A stretch of 64,000 nucleotides of DNA from Artocarpus heterophyllus (taxonomy: Eukaryota > Streptophyta > Magnoliopsida > Rosales > Moraceae), in assembly GCA_025403435.1 (NCBI GenBank), contig JAJQZP010000253.1, forward strand, positions 372,001 through 436,000, read 5' to 3'. The notes under the pieces are model-generated. The model saw only the letters and a program-made list of their open reading frames with translations. It ran no database searches and was not told where the DNA came from. Position 1 is the first letter of the stretch. Each line of letters begins with the position of its first letter. A program made the translations under genes and the position numbers. Shown here one piece after another: positions 1-10,423 of this stretch.

Positions 1-1781
1 CTGAGTACTATATTATTCTGGGAATTAAATAATAACTACGAAAGCATGATAGAAATGGATGATAGCAATTAACAATCCTACATGTCAAGTTTTCATGCAA
101 ATATTCTCTACGGCTTATAGAAAAATACCATATAGATTTATAAAATAGGGTTAATTTCATAAATTCTCCCGAAATATGTTACTGTGCTAGTAAGAAAAAC
201 CAGTAAACAGCCATATTTTCTCCGTTCAAATCCTCTTAAAAAAAGAAGAAAAAAACCAAAAACAAAGACAAAACAAAGGCTCACCTTGAAGGTGCAACAA
301 CCATAAAATCCAAAATCCATAACTCATACTTCTCCTAGATTTACTGCCCCCAGCTCTTTTCTTAGTAGACATCTCAGCCAGAAAATAGTTTTGAAGCTTA
401 AACCTTGAATGTTCGGAGTTAAACTTAATTAGAACAAAAGCAAACTTAGGGGAAATATATGAAATTAACACTAGGAAGTATCTATGCGTGAACATGACAT
501 CAGTTATTTCACCACAATTTCCTTTAGAGAGAGATTCCATATTGGCATGGGTAAAATGTTTTCTATAATAAACTGTTGTGAAAATAATGCGATAGAAACA
601 GAAAAACAAAACACATAAAGAATTTACGTGGAAACCTAAAACGGGAAAAACTACGGGCAAAGGAAAAGAAAATCATTAAACTCGTAAAGGTTACAATGGA
701 GGCGTTAGGGAGACTAAAATTCGCTAATAATTAAACCATAATGCAACACATTATATATATATATACGTATAGACAAAACCCTATGGGTAAAAAAAAAAAC
801 ATAAATTAAACTGTCCAAAAATACAAAGCTCGGTCTATCGGCCCGGTCCCACCGCTACCACTACAGATCTCATGAAAAATTTTACATTTATTTTTTACCA
901 TAATTTATCACACTGCAAGCTTTTTAAGTTAAAACAAACTAAATTTGAGTCATCGTACTCTAACAGAAACGATATTGGAATCTTTCTCGAGTCTCTATCA
1001 AATAAATGCGTACATGGGGCCGACGACCAATAATGAGATCAAACGGCCCAAATGTGCGGAATTGCGAATTATTCTGCTCTTCTACCGAAGTTTGGATTAT
1101 GTTTGGATCTAGCTACCCAAAGATCGATTTATTTTCTCATGTAAAACTTTATCTTTTTGGAGCTAATTCATTACTAATTTACTTCTAATGTATATAGTTG
1201 AAAATGATTGAATCGACCCATGACCAAACGATTAGCATCATAATTCATGCGTAACTCCTTTTTATAGAATTTATCTGTTTGATTTTCTGCAGCCACATTT
1301 TAAGTCCTTGACAAAGAAAAATGATAAGGGCAGCAACTTTATCCCAACTTTTATAACTATGAGATTTTTTTTTTTTTATAAACAGTTATTTAAAAGATTG
1401 TTACATTTATAATAAGATGTTGCATATATAAATGAAAAAATACACCATCCCTGCATCTAGAGATCGAATTCCCACGTTAACAAATTGGTAAACCTACTAC
1501 TGGTTAGTAAGAGGTAGGCAACCTCTGGGTGCAGGGACGGTGGGAGTATATAACTTAGACCTCTTTGCTCCCCAATGGTCCCCAAGATTATTAATCTTGT
1601 ACATTTCTCCTTCTTTGATAGATAGCGTTATATTCTATACAATTGAGGGCACATGGTGGGCCCTTAACTACCAGCTAGAGAAATTTTGTCTAGCGCCAAA
1701 TTCAGTGAAAATAATGCTCCTGTCTTCTGGGACAAAACTCAAAAGTCAAATCAAGCAAACCCATGAACAGTCATGGTCTAG
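1..1781. other. AT-rich intergenic DNA, no gene seen
   Basis: No reading frame here has a recognisable domain or plausible codon structure. The only structure noted is an imperfect hairpin at 1443-1544: ACCATCCCTGCA on the left pairs with TGCAGGGACGGT on the right, with one mismatch. It may be a remnant of a small inverted-repeat element. Confidence 0.5.
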
Positions 1782-2698
1782 CGGCATGTTCGACGTAGGA
1801 TTAGGAGGATGAAATTGGATTAAATCTTAATACTTTGTTTGGTAAAAAACTTTAAAAGATTGGATTTGATAAGAGTTTATCCAATCCATACTTGAATCCA
1901 CTTGGGAGGGGATTAGGCAATCCTTTGTTAAAGTATAGGATCAAACATAACCTTTGTGCATTGTGTAAATTTTCAAGGACCTAATTGCAAAAATTTATAA
2001 AAATTGGGGCCAAATTATAATTTTTCAAAAAATGAGTGGCCAAAATATAATTATAATGTGACAGAAATATTTTTAATAATTATTTGTCCCCCTAATTTTA
2101 AAAATTATAATTTGACCAAAAATTTAAAAAAACACAACACCAAACATAGGATGGGATTAGCTAAAATTTTATCATATCCATTTCAACAAAATCCAATCCA
2201 ATCCTCTTCCGTTTGGTGCATTGGATAGATAAGATTAGATAAAATAGTCTTAGAGAGTTGGATTGGATTGTATTAGAATAGATAGAATAAAATTTTAACT
2301 AATCTAATTTCATGTTTGGTATTGTCCTGTTAATATAGGGGCCTTTTGTAAACTTTTTTAAAATTTTGAGTCAAATTGTAATTTTTTAAAACTAAAGGAG
2401 CAAAAGTATAATTATCAAAAATATTGTCACATGAAAAATATATTTTGACCCCTCATTTTTTAAAAACTTATATTTTGACTCTAAATTTTTATAAATTTTT
2501 ACAAATAGGCCCTTTAAAATTTACACAATGTACAAAGGTTATGTTTGATCTCATGCTTTAGTAAGGGATTGCTTAATCCCTTTCCAAGGAGATTCATTGG
2601 ATAAGCTTTTATCCAATTCACTCTTCTAAAGTTTTTCGGCTAATATTAAGATTTAGTCTAGTCCAATCCTCCCTAATCTTGTGCATCAAACAGGCCCT
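1782..2698. mobile_element. Fold-back (long inverted repeat) element, unclassified
   Basis: The segment at about 1785-2010 matches the reverse complement of about 2460-2698 over more than 200 bases with scattered differences. Matching blocks include ATCAAACATAACCTTTGT at 1941 and its complement near 2531. The right outer end reads GGGCCTGTTTGATGCAC when reversed; the left end is more degenerate. A second nested pairing joins TTTGGTGCATTGGATAG (2212-2228) with the complementary copy at 2703-2725, so the right boundary may lie slightly further out. No transposase is present. It is probably a non-autonomous DNA element, but I could not fix a target duplication. Confidence 0.65.
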
Positions 2699-3419
2699 AA
2701 ACTATCCTATCTAATGCACCAAATGGGCTTACAAGTCTACATCAAAAAAAAAATCTTAAAAATGTGATTTAATCACGTAATTTTTTAATCTTGATCTAAT
2801 CAATATTGAGATCTGTAAATCGCATATATCATCTTTGAAATATTCATGAAATAATGTTCGATCACAAAGTTGATCCATATACAAACACGACACGTGTCTG
2901 TTACAATTTACAGGAGATTATTATTGATTGCACGTCTTCCACTTGCTTTGGCGTGCGTCGCGTGCACCATGCCCTTGCGTGTGGCGTTGCGGTCCATGCA
3001 ATTGATAAGAGTGTCATATGTTGGTATATATATCGCCTGTGTCCACTATTCCCATCTCTATCAAACCAAAGTAGTAGTAGTAGTAATAATAATAATAATA
3101 AAGAAGAGGAAATGAACGGTTCTGATTGGATTCCAGAGAAATGAATAACTGTATGGATATAAGTTTGTACTCCCGTTTATATTCATTTTTTTTAATTGTT
3201 TTCTTATTCAGCTCCACCAATTTGTTATCTCAACGAGAGCTTTTATCGTCATAGAAACAATAATAAATAGGTATTATATTTAGGTGGAAATTGTTTCGGG
3301 TGAAGTAATCCACAACTTGCATGTCATAAAGAGGGTCCCAAATGTCGCAAGATATACCCAACGAAAAAACTAGCGCGGAAAAACCAAAGGTCAAGAATCT
3401 ATGAGGTTCCCATACTTCT
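2699..3419. other. Intergenic DNA upstream of the subtilase gene
   Basis: This is AT-rich sequence with short AGT and AAT triplet runs near 3071-3103. The reading frames across 2854-3144 are not supported: they show no domain, and several frames overlap one another. Distal promoter elements of the subtilase gene may lie here, but none is diagnostic. Confidence 0.4.
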
Positions 3420-3430
3420 TGATATATACA
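3420..3430 (+). promoter_or_regulatory. Candidate TATA box of the subtilase gene
   Basis: The sequence TGATATATACA lies about 80-90 bases upstream of the start codon at 3510. That spacing fits a TATA box with a short 5' leader. The leader (3450-3509) is pyrimidine-rich and free of ATG until the proposed start. Confidence 0.4.
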
Positions 3431-3509
3431 TAATCATCCACTCATATAAGTACACTAACTCTACAGCTTCCTATTCCAGAACTTTATCCCTTTCCATTAG
3501 CTCTCATCC

Positions 3510-5840
3510 ATGGCTTCTCAATCTGATGTTATGAGAATTCTTTTGAATAATTATCATTTGTACTTGTTTTCCTTTCTCACCCTCTCATGCCTCGTCTGGG
3601 CTCAATCGGAGAATTATATAATCAACATGGACTTATCATCCATGCCTAAATACTTTGCCAATCGCCATGCTTGGTACTCAGCCTCATTGTTATCAGTAAG
3701 CTCTATCTCCGAAGCTCAATCACAATCATCCACTTTATACCGCCCATCAAATTCTAAGCCTAAGCTCCTCTATAGCTACTCTAACGTTATTAATGGCTAC
3801 AGCGCAAGCTTAACACCTAAAGAGCTAGAAGCCATAAAGTCCTCTCTGGGCTACATTTCCGCGATTAGAGACTTACCCGTAACGGTTGACACAACACACT
3901 CCTTCCAATTCCTCGGCCTCAATCCCGACTCTGGTGCTTGGCAACAATCTGATTTTGGCAAGGATGTCATAATTGGGGTCGTCGACACCGGAGTATGGCC
4001 CGAGAGCCCGAGCTTCAAGGACGACGGCATGCCGGAGGTCCCGTCCCGTTGGAAGGGATTGTGCGAGGCGGGGACGCAATTCAACTCCTCGCTGTGCAAC
4101 AAGAAGCTCATCGGAGCCCGGTTCTTCAACAAGGGCTTGCTGGCGAAGCTCACAAACGGAACGATTGCGATGAGCTCCACACGCGACACCGACGGCCACG
4201 GGACCCACACGTCGTCGACGGCAGCCGGGAACTTCGTCGACGGGGCTTCGTACTTCGGGTACGCCAATGGGACGGCGAGGGGAGTGGCGCCACGCGCCCA
4301 CGTGGCGATGTACAAGGCGCTGTGGGAGGAAGGAGTTTACACGTCCGACATAATTGCGGCGATTGATCAAGCGCTGGACGACGGCGTTGACGTCCTGTCC
4401 CTGTCTTTCGGGTTCAGCGGCGTCCCTTTGTATGAAGACCCCGTCGCTATAGCCACATTTTCCGCGTTGGAGAAGGGCGTTTTCGTCTCCACGTCAGCGG
4501 GCAACGAAGGCCCGTTTTATGGCTCGTTGCATAACGGAATTCCTTGGGTCTTAACTGTCGCGGCCGGTACGATGGATCGTGACTTCTACGGAATTTTAAA
4601 TCTCGGCAACGGAGTTTCTATCTCTGGACCTTCTCTTTACCCGGGGAATTTACAGAAAATTCTTGTTCCAATCGTTTTCATGGGCATGTGCAACAATCTG
4701 AAGTCGTTGAAGCAAGTTGGGAGAAAAATCGTCGTTTGCCAAGACCAGAACGATTCGTTGAGTACTCAATACTATAATGTAGGGACCGCGAAAGTCTTTG
4801 GTGGTGTTTTCATCACTAACAACACCGACTTGGATTCGTTTCTTCAGAGCTCGTACCCGGCGATCTTCGTGTCTTCGGAAGACGGAGAGGCCATTAAGCA
4901 CTATATCAAGGCGGACGCAGAGGCGAAGGCGAGCATGTCGTTCCGCAACACGGTGATCGGAACGAAGCCGGCGCCAAAAGCCACCAGCTACACTTCCCGA
5001 GGGCCGTCTCCGAGTTTTCCGGAGATATTGAAGCCGGACATAATGGCTCCCGGCTCCTTAATTTTGGCGGCGTGGCCTCCGAACAGCTCCGCTGGTTATG
5101 CCGACGGCAGACAGCTTTTTAGCCAGTTCGACCTCCTGTCGGGAACGTCGATGGCTTGCCCCCATGCGGCCGGAGTGGCGGCGCTGGTGAAAGACGCCCG
5201 CCCTGCCTGGAGCCCCGCCGCCATACGCTCCGCCCTGATGACGACATCCGACGTGTACGACAACTCTCTAAACCCGATCACAGGCATCGCTTTCGAGAAC
5301 AAACCGGCCACACCGCTGGCCATGGGGTCCGGCCATATTAACCCGAACAAGGCCATGGACCCTGGACTCATTTACGACGCCGGGACACAAGACTACGTGA
5401 ACGTTCTTTGCGCTTTGAACTACACTGTGGCACGCATCAAAGTCATAACGAAGTGGTCTTCTTCCGAAATTGATTGCTCGAAGCCGTCGATGGATCTGAA
5501 CTACCCTTCTTTCGTCGCGTTTTTCAATGCGAACGACTCAAATTCCGATGAGAGAACTGTGAAGGAGTTTCGAAGGACGGTGACCAATGTGGGAGAACCA
5601 CTGTCGACCTACGTAGCCAGTATCACTCCCATGAAAGGGTTTCAAGTTAGTGTCGTCCCTGAGAAGCTGGTGTTCATAGAGAAGAACGAGAAGAAGAGTT
5701 TCACGCTTAGTATTGAAGGTCCGAGGTTGATGAAAGAGAGGGTGGTTTTTGGTTATCTAACTTGGGTGGATATCGCGAACAAACATGTGGTCAGAAGCCC
5801 CATAGTGGCCACGAGCCTCGATTCCACGGTTGTGTCGTAG
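3510..5840 (+). CDS. Subtilisin-like serine protease, SBT1 subfamily (SBT1.9/tomato SBT3-like)
   Basis: A 776-residue secreted serine endopeptidase, intronless as is usual for SBT1 genes. Residues 1-31 form a signal peptide (hydrophobic core about 17-30); Met8 is an alternative start. An inhibitor I9 prodomain follows (about 35-128), with the likely maturation site at the TTHS motif (128-131). The catalytic residues are all present: Asp159 (VVDTG), His230 (DGHGTH), oxyanion Asn332 (AGNEGP) and Ser547 (SGTSMA). A protease-associated insertion spans about 385-470, and a fibronectin III-like domain fills about 655-770. Several N-glycosylation sequons (NGT, NSS, NDS) fit an apoplastic enzyme. Length and motif spacing match full plant subtilases. 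The variants around the Ser site (MACPHAAG) and the NKGLLAK region resemble the SBT1.9/SlSBT3 group; this placement is by eye. The coding sequence is clearly more GC-rich than its surroundings. It is presumably functional, with substrate unknown. Confidence 0.95.
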   Translation: MASQSDVMRILLNNYHLYLFSFLTLSCLVWAQSENYIINMDLSSMPKYFANRHAWYSASLLSVSSISEAQSQSSTLYRPSNSKPKLLYSYSNVINGYSASLTPKELEAIKSSLGYISAIRDLPVTVDTTHSFQFLGLNPDSGAWQQSDFGKDVIIGVVDTGVWPESPSFKDDGMPEVPSRWKGLCEAGTQFNSSLCNKKLIGARFFNKGLLAKLTNGTIAMSSTRDTDGHGTHTSSTAAGNFVDGASYFGYANGTARGVAPRAHVAMYKALWEEGVYTSDIIAAIDQALDDGVDVLSLSFGFSGVPLYEDPVAIATFSALEKGVFVSTSAGNEGPFYGSLHNGIPWVLTVAAGTMDRDFYGILNLGNGVSISGPSLYPGNLQKILVPIVFMGMCNNLKSLKQVGRKIVVCQDQNDSLSTQYYNVGTAKVFGGVFITNNTDLDSFLQSSYPAIFVSSEDGEAIKHYIKADAEAKASMSFRNTVIGTKPAPKATSYTSRGPSPSFPEILKPDIMAPGSLILAAWPPNSSAGYADGRQLFSQFDLLSGTSMACPHAAGVAALVKDARPAWSPAAIRSALMTTSDVYDNSLNPITGIAFENKPATPLAMGSGHINPNKAMDPGLIYDAGTQDYVNVLCALNYTVARIKVITKWSSSEIDCSKPSMDLNYPSFVAFFNANDSNSDERTVKEFRRTVTNVGEPLSTYVASITPMKGFQVSVVPEKLVFIEKNEKKSFTLSIEGPRLMKERVVFGYLTWVDIANKHVVRSPIVATSLDSTVVS

Positions 5841-5904
5841 AGGAAGCAGAAACAGAAATATTACTCTGCACCAGCTTCTACACTATCATTTCTCTTTTGT
5901 GCTG

Positions 5905-5910
5905 AATAAA
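5905..5910 (+). terminator. Candidate polyadenylation signal of the subtilase gene
   Basis: A canonical AATAAA lies 65 bases after the subtilase stop codon, followed by T-rich sequence. Plant poly(A) signals are loose, so this is only a plausible near-upstream element. Confidence 0.45.
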
Positions 5911-7058
5911 ATTGATTTTTATTTCACACTATTGGCTAACCCGTCGGTGATAGATCAGTTCGTGCTGGGGTTTTCTTTAAAAAGAAAAATAATGAGTGGT
6001 TGTAACGCTGTAACTTGTTAAATCATATAGGCAATCATGGAAAAGGGTTTGGAGACAAATAAACAAAAAAGTTTCTGACTCGTTGTATTTTGAGGACAAG
6101 AATACGATCATTTATCTGTTCCATGATGTGTCAAGAGTTTGGATTGATTCCCAAATCTCTTTAACTGCTAGATGGCTTATCATTGCTTAATGACAAAAGT
6201 ACGTAGTAAGCTAGTACAATTAGCGTAAATCAAATGAATAGTTTAATTCTTGGAAGAAATGACTAGTTATTTCCATATTGGATTAAGAGTCATGCAGTCT
6301 GCCTCGTTTTCTGTTGTGATGTCAATATCATTACATTTCTGCTGGAAAATTAAGTTAAAGTTTTAATGAGTCCACTTTCTAGAATATTAATCAGGTCATT
6401 ACTATCTAAAACGCTCAGACAGAAAGTATACCAACACTTATCACCAATCAACTTAAAAAAATTAATGCGTGACCGTACGTACTATGATTGTGATATATAC
6501 ATGCGGTTTTTATATCCCAGTACGGTGTTTCATAAATGAATTAAAAATAAAAATTACAATAAAACAAAATATATTATAGCCGGTAAGAGTTTTATATTAT
6601 AATATATTTTTATGTTATATTATAACATATGAGAGCTTAATATTGTTTGAGTGAAAATTGAGTTTATTAAATATCACAGAAGTAATCAAAATATTTCAAT
6701 CAATTTTTTAAAACATGCATATATATTTTAGGTTCCTTTTGGTTTAAGTCTACAAAATACATATCTTTCATATTAACGTGCCAAATAGAGAACATGTAGA
6801 GTACGTTTGACAATACAGTTAGAACGAATTTACTATAACATATAAAGCCGATTTTTGGAAAGTCTAACTGTATTTAACTATATTGTCCCCTTATAGGCGT
6901 GTAAGCACCGAAACTATCTTATTTACAAAGTCTAGCAGTCATTTTGGAGATCAAAGTTTAGGCCGGATGTGTTCTCCTCTCCTTCATTAGGGAAGTCTCC
7001 GAATTTTAGGATCACATGTATTTGTGGATTATATAATCGGTTCGACTCTTTAATTATT
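5911..7058. other. AT-rich intergenic DNA with small repeat remnants
   Basis: No gene is seen. Around 6575-6655 there is a degenerate reverse-strand copy of the small dispersed repeat: its complement contains AAGCTCTCATATGTTATAAT. At 6811-6823 and 6863-6875 CAATACAGTTAGA and its near-complement form a hairpin, probably another small inverted-repeat remnant. Confidence 0.5.
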
Positions 7059-8414
7059 ATGCATGATAAGTTAGTTTTAGGCTAATTAATTAAATGATTC
7101 TCACTTAATATTTTTGTTAGTTTTGAGCGATTTATAAGAATTTAATAGTGTTTTATGTTCTTTTATAGGTTTTGAAGAAAATCGATGCATAATGACAAAG
7201 CGTAGGGCAAAGCAGACCGAAAATTGAGCAAAAGTAGACTCGGGATGAAATGGAGCCTAAACGTCAATTATTGGGCGCCTAGACGCCACTACAGATGAAG
7301 TTTCACACAAAAACCTGAGAGCATAGCGCCTAGGCGCCACAATTTGGGCGCCTAGGCGCTACTTCAAAGCCTAGGCGCCGTATTCATGGCGCCTAAGAGC
7401 TAGTTTAAAAAAGCATCCACAGGCAAGTATAGCGCCTAAGCTCTACAATCATGGTGCCTAGGTGCCAGAAAATCGAGCCTAGGCACTATTGCGATCCCAA
7501 TTCAAATTCTAATGTAATTTCGTTCCAAAATTGCCCTTTTAAACCCTAGCCTATAAATAGAACATTATGAAGGGTTGGAGGACAAGTTCTAAGAGGGAAA
7601 ACTACAGACAAGAGGGGAGAACTCACTGCTTTGGAGAAGAAGAACGGTACAACCCGGAGACAAAAATCATCTTCGCATCCAAACGCAGTTCTTTTTCTTC
7701 ACTCATCATGTTTAAGACATTATTTAGGATTGTTTTTAGTTTCATTAGGAACTAATTTTCTTTATTCTAGGGCTATGATGTAGCTGGATTATGAATGTTC
7801 CTTTTGTTTAATTTAATTCAATTCCATGTTTATTCATTATCTATGCTAAGTATTTAATCTAATCTTAATGCTTGTAAGAGTTTGCGCACCTTTTGCATGA
7901 TATGTGATTTAATTTGAGCCTGAGAAGCGATAATTAAATTAGACCATGATTGAATGCCATGAGATCATCATAGGATAGAGATATCTATGAGACTTGTGTA
8001 ACACTATGAATTTCTTGTTCTTAATGAATCTCGGTAAGTTTAGAGTTTCCACAGAGATGTAGGAAATTTGCTAACTAAGATAAATTATTAATGCTTGAGA
8101 AAGATTAATGACTACCTAAGAGAAATTCGTTATCGGCATAGGAGTAAACATCAGTTGATTAAGTTAGATAATTTGAGTATGATTAATTTAGGTGAAATCG
8201 GATGCCCTAGTCTTTTATTGTTTAGATTTTCATTTATCTTTTTTTTTTTGTTTTGTTATTTTTCTATTTTATATTTGATTGTTCAAATAATTTTAAAGTT
8301 AACTAATTTTGATACTTAGCTAGATTAACACAATCTTCGTGGGAACTATACTCTACTCACTCTTTATTACTTGTCTACGATTCTGTGCACTTGCAGATTT
8401 TTCGCAACAATGCA
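7059..8414. mobile_element. Solo LTR of a retrotransposon (probably Ty3/gypsy, TAT/Athila-like), with target duplications
   Basis: A 1,346-bp segment (7064-8409) starts TGATAAGTTAG and ends TTTCGCAACA. It is flanked on both sides by the identical pentamer ATGCA (7059-7063 and 8410-8414). Terminal TG...CA with a 5-bp duplication is the signature of retroviral-type integration. The absence of a primer site, coding region or second LTR shows a solo LTR, formed by recombination between two LTRs. The last 90 bases (GTGGGAAC...ACTTGCAGATTTTTCGCAACA-like) resemble ends I know from TAT/Athila-type elements; that lineage call is inference. CTATAAATAG near 7551-7560 is a good TATA box for the original LTR promoter. 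GGCGCCTAGGCGCC-type palindromes recur between 7260 and 7490. Confidence 0.88.
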
Positions 8415-10389
8415 TATGACGTGAATAAATAATTACCACAACATCAATATCGTACCATAAACAATTAAAAACTGCTCTCTTGTGATCTCTAGAATGTTTT
8501 CTTTTGCTTACTGTTATACTGGTTAATTAATTGACGATGAAAAATAACATGTATGTACAGCGCTCCATATATGACATTCCTCTAATGTAAAACATATAAA
8601 ATCAATTCAAGCATGCTATAAACTGTATGCATATCAAGAATTGAAAAAACAAAAACGGAAGCGTGGAAAAATGTGTACCTCCAGCCATTGCCTCCTCTGT
8701 ATAACTGTAATTTTGGTTGCCTTCTTGGTGCTTCCAAGCCCTCTCAAAAACTCAATTGATGGTGTTGGTTTCTGAAAAGAGTTTTTTGGACTTGGGGACC
8801 AAGTTTTCTTTTTACAGAAAATAAGAACGTGATTTTTCTGTTCTGATAAAAATATATATCTGTATATTCCTTCCATCAAGGAAACCATATATATATAGTA
8901 ACAGAAAATTTCAGTTACCAAAATTAGTTTAATGGGAATAAATATGAAGCCATTTATAAATAACCGTTACACAATCAAATTAGTTTCAATTTTTAAAACC
9001 GTTACAATTAAATTAAAAGAAATAACGGTTACATCTAATTCATATATATTTTCTGACCCATGAAGGGAAAAATTATTTTTTCTGAAAAGTACGATTTGGA
9101 TAGAGCTAGTTAAATATTACAAGTTAAAATCAGTGCGGCATTCATCTGTGAGAATCATCACCAAAACGCAAGGTCAAAACGGTACTTTAATCTGTTACTG
9201 CAAAGATAGACACAAGACCTTTTATGTATTAGAAAGTGACCTGACATATAAATGATTGTCAAGAGACATGCAAACTGACATGGGTGTTACACAGAACATG
9301 AACATCCTTTTCCCATTTTTTTTAATTAATTATTGGTTCTCTATCCCATTCAATAATTTATTGAACCATTTTAAAAACTTGGTTATAAGAATAAGGGAGA
9401 AGAGTAAGATTCATTATTCATAGAAAGAACATTGGGGTCCACATGAGAGACAGCTTAAACGTTAGTGTCTATTGTCTAATTTCTTATTTTCTTTTTTTTG
9501 CCGAATAAAACAGCTTAAACTTTGTTTCTGAAATTAAATGGTGCATGCGCAGGGGCACGGCTCTTTAGTACATAGGAGATATTTGGGTAGACAGGGTTTG
9601 TAATGTAACTAACTATACTTTGACAAGTCGGTTCGAACCAATTGAACTATCTTAGCAACTATAATAAAAGAAACAAAAGTTGTAATAATATAAAGCTTTT
9701 ATATGTTACAGTTTTTGAATAAAAATTTTCAATTCAAACCGGTTTGCTAAATGCATACTAAATATGATAAAACAAAATTAGCAAAAACAAAAATTGCATT
9801 ACCCTAGAAAATTGCAAAAAAAAAATTGTAATTGAATTTAATTAGTTATTACTTAGCTTCGGAAACAAGGAACAGGAAAGACCCGATCAAGATGTTATTA
9901 TAAAGTACAGAAACACAAAATTGGTTATCGTGTACACAAGGATGGGAACGAATAAATAAAAATTGATTTCTTATAGAACTCAAACAATTATTTCAACAAT
10001 TCACGGCTGTACGTTGTAACCACCGATAATAAATAGACATTTCCATGCATGATGATCATGACCACTTCAAGAATATTATGCTATGAAGCAATCATCGATT
10101 CTCATATCAAATCTTTCCAAACTTCGAAATATGGTTCTTTTTTTGAAGGAAAATATATATATATATATATTCATCACCTCGAATTCAGCTCCATATATAT
10201 GTGCACTCCAAAGTCAAGAAGGTTGTCTTAAAACATTGCAAGAAAACACCATGAGTATTTTCCCACGTCATTCATTCCACTCTATCACGTAAGCTAATGC
10301 AACTTGGACACCTTTACATGGTCTTTTCGGTGTCCAAAATCAAATATATATATATATATAGGCTCGGGTTTTTAATTCATGTATACATT

Positions 10390-10423
<34 letters not shown>

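Noticed and set aside
226..660. 144-codon frame on the minus strand
   Set aside because: Composition is Phe/Lys-rich low complexity from AT-rich DNA. No family, no splice context and no conserved motif.
2854..3144. Overlapping frames just upstream of the subtilase
   Set aside because: Two frames overlap each other, with simple triplet repeats at the end and no homology recognised.
3851..4370. Long antisense open frames across the subtilase gene
   Set aside because: They mirror the GC-rich third-position pattern of the real gene on the opposite strand and contain no domain.
7260..7490. CRISPR-like array of GCGCCTAGGCGC repeats
   Set aside because: Spacing is irregular, repeats are short and variable, and they lie within a plant LTR with defined ends.
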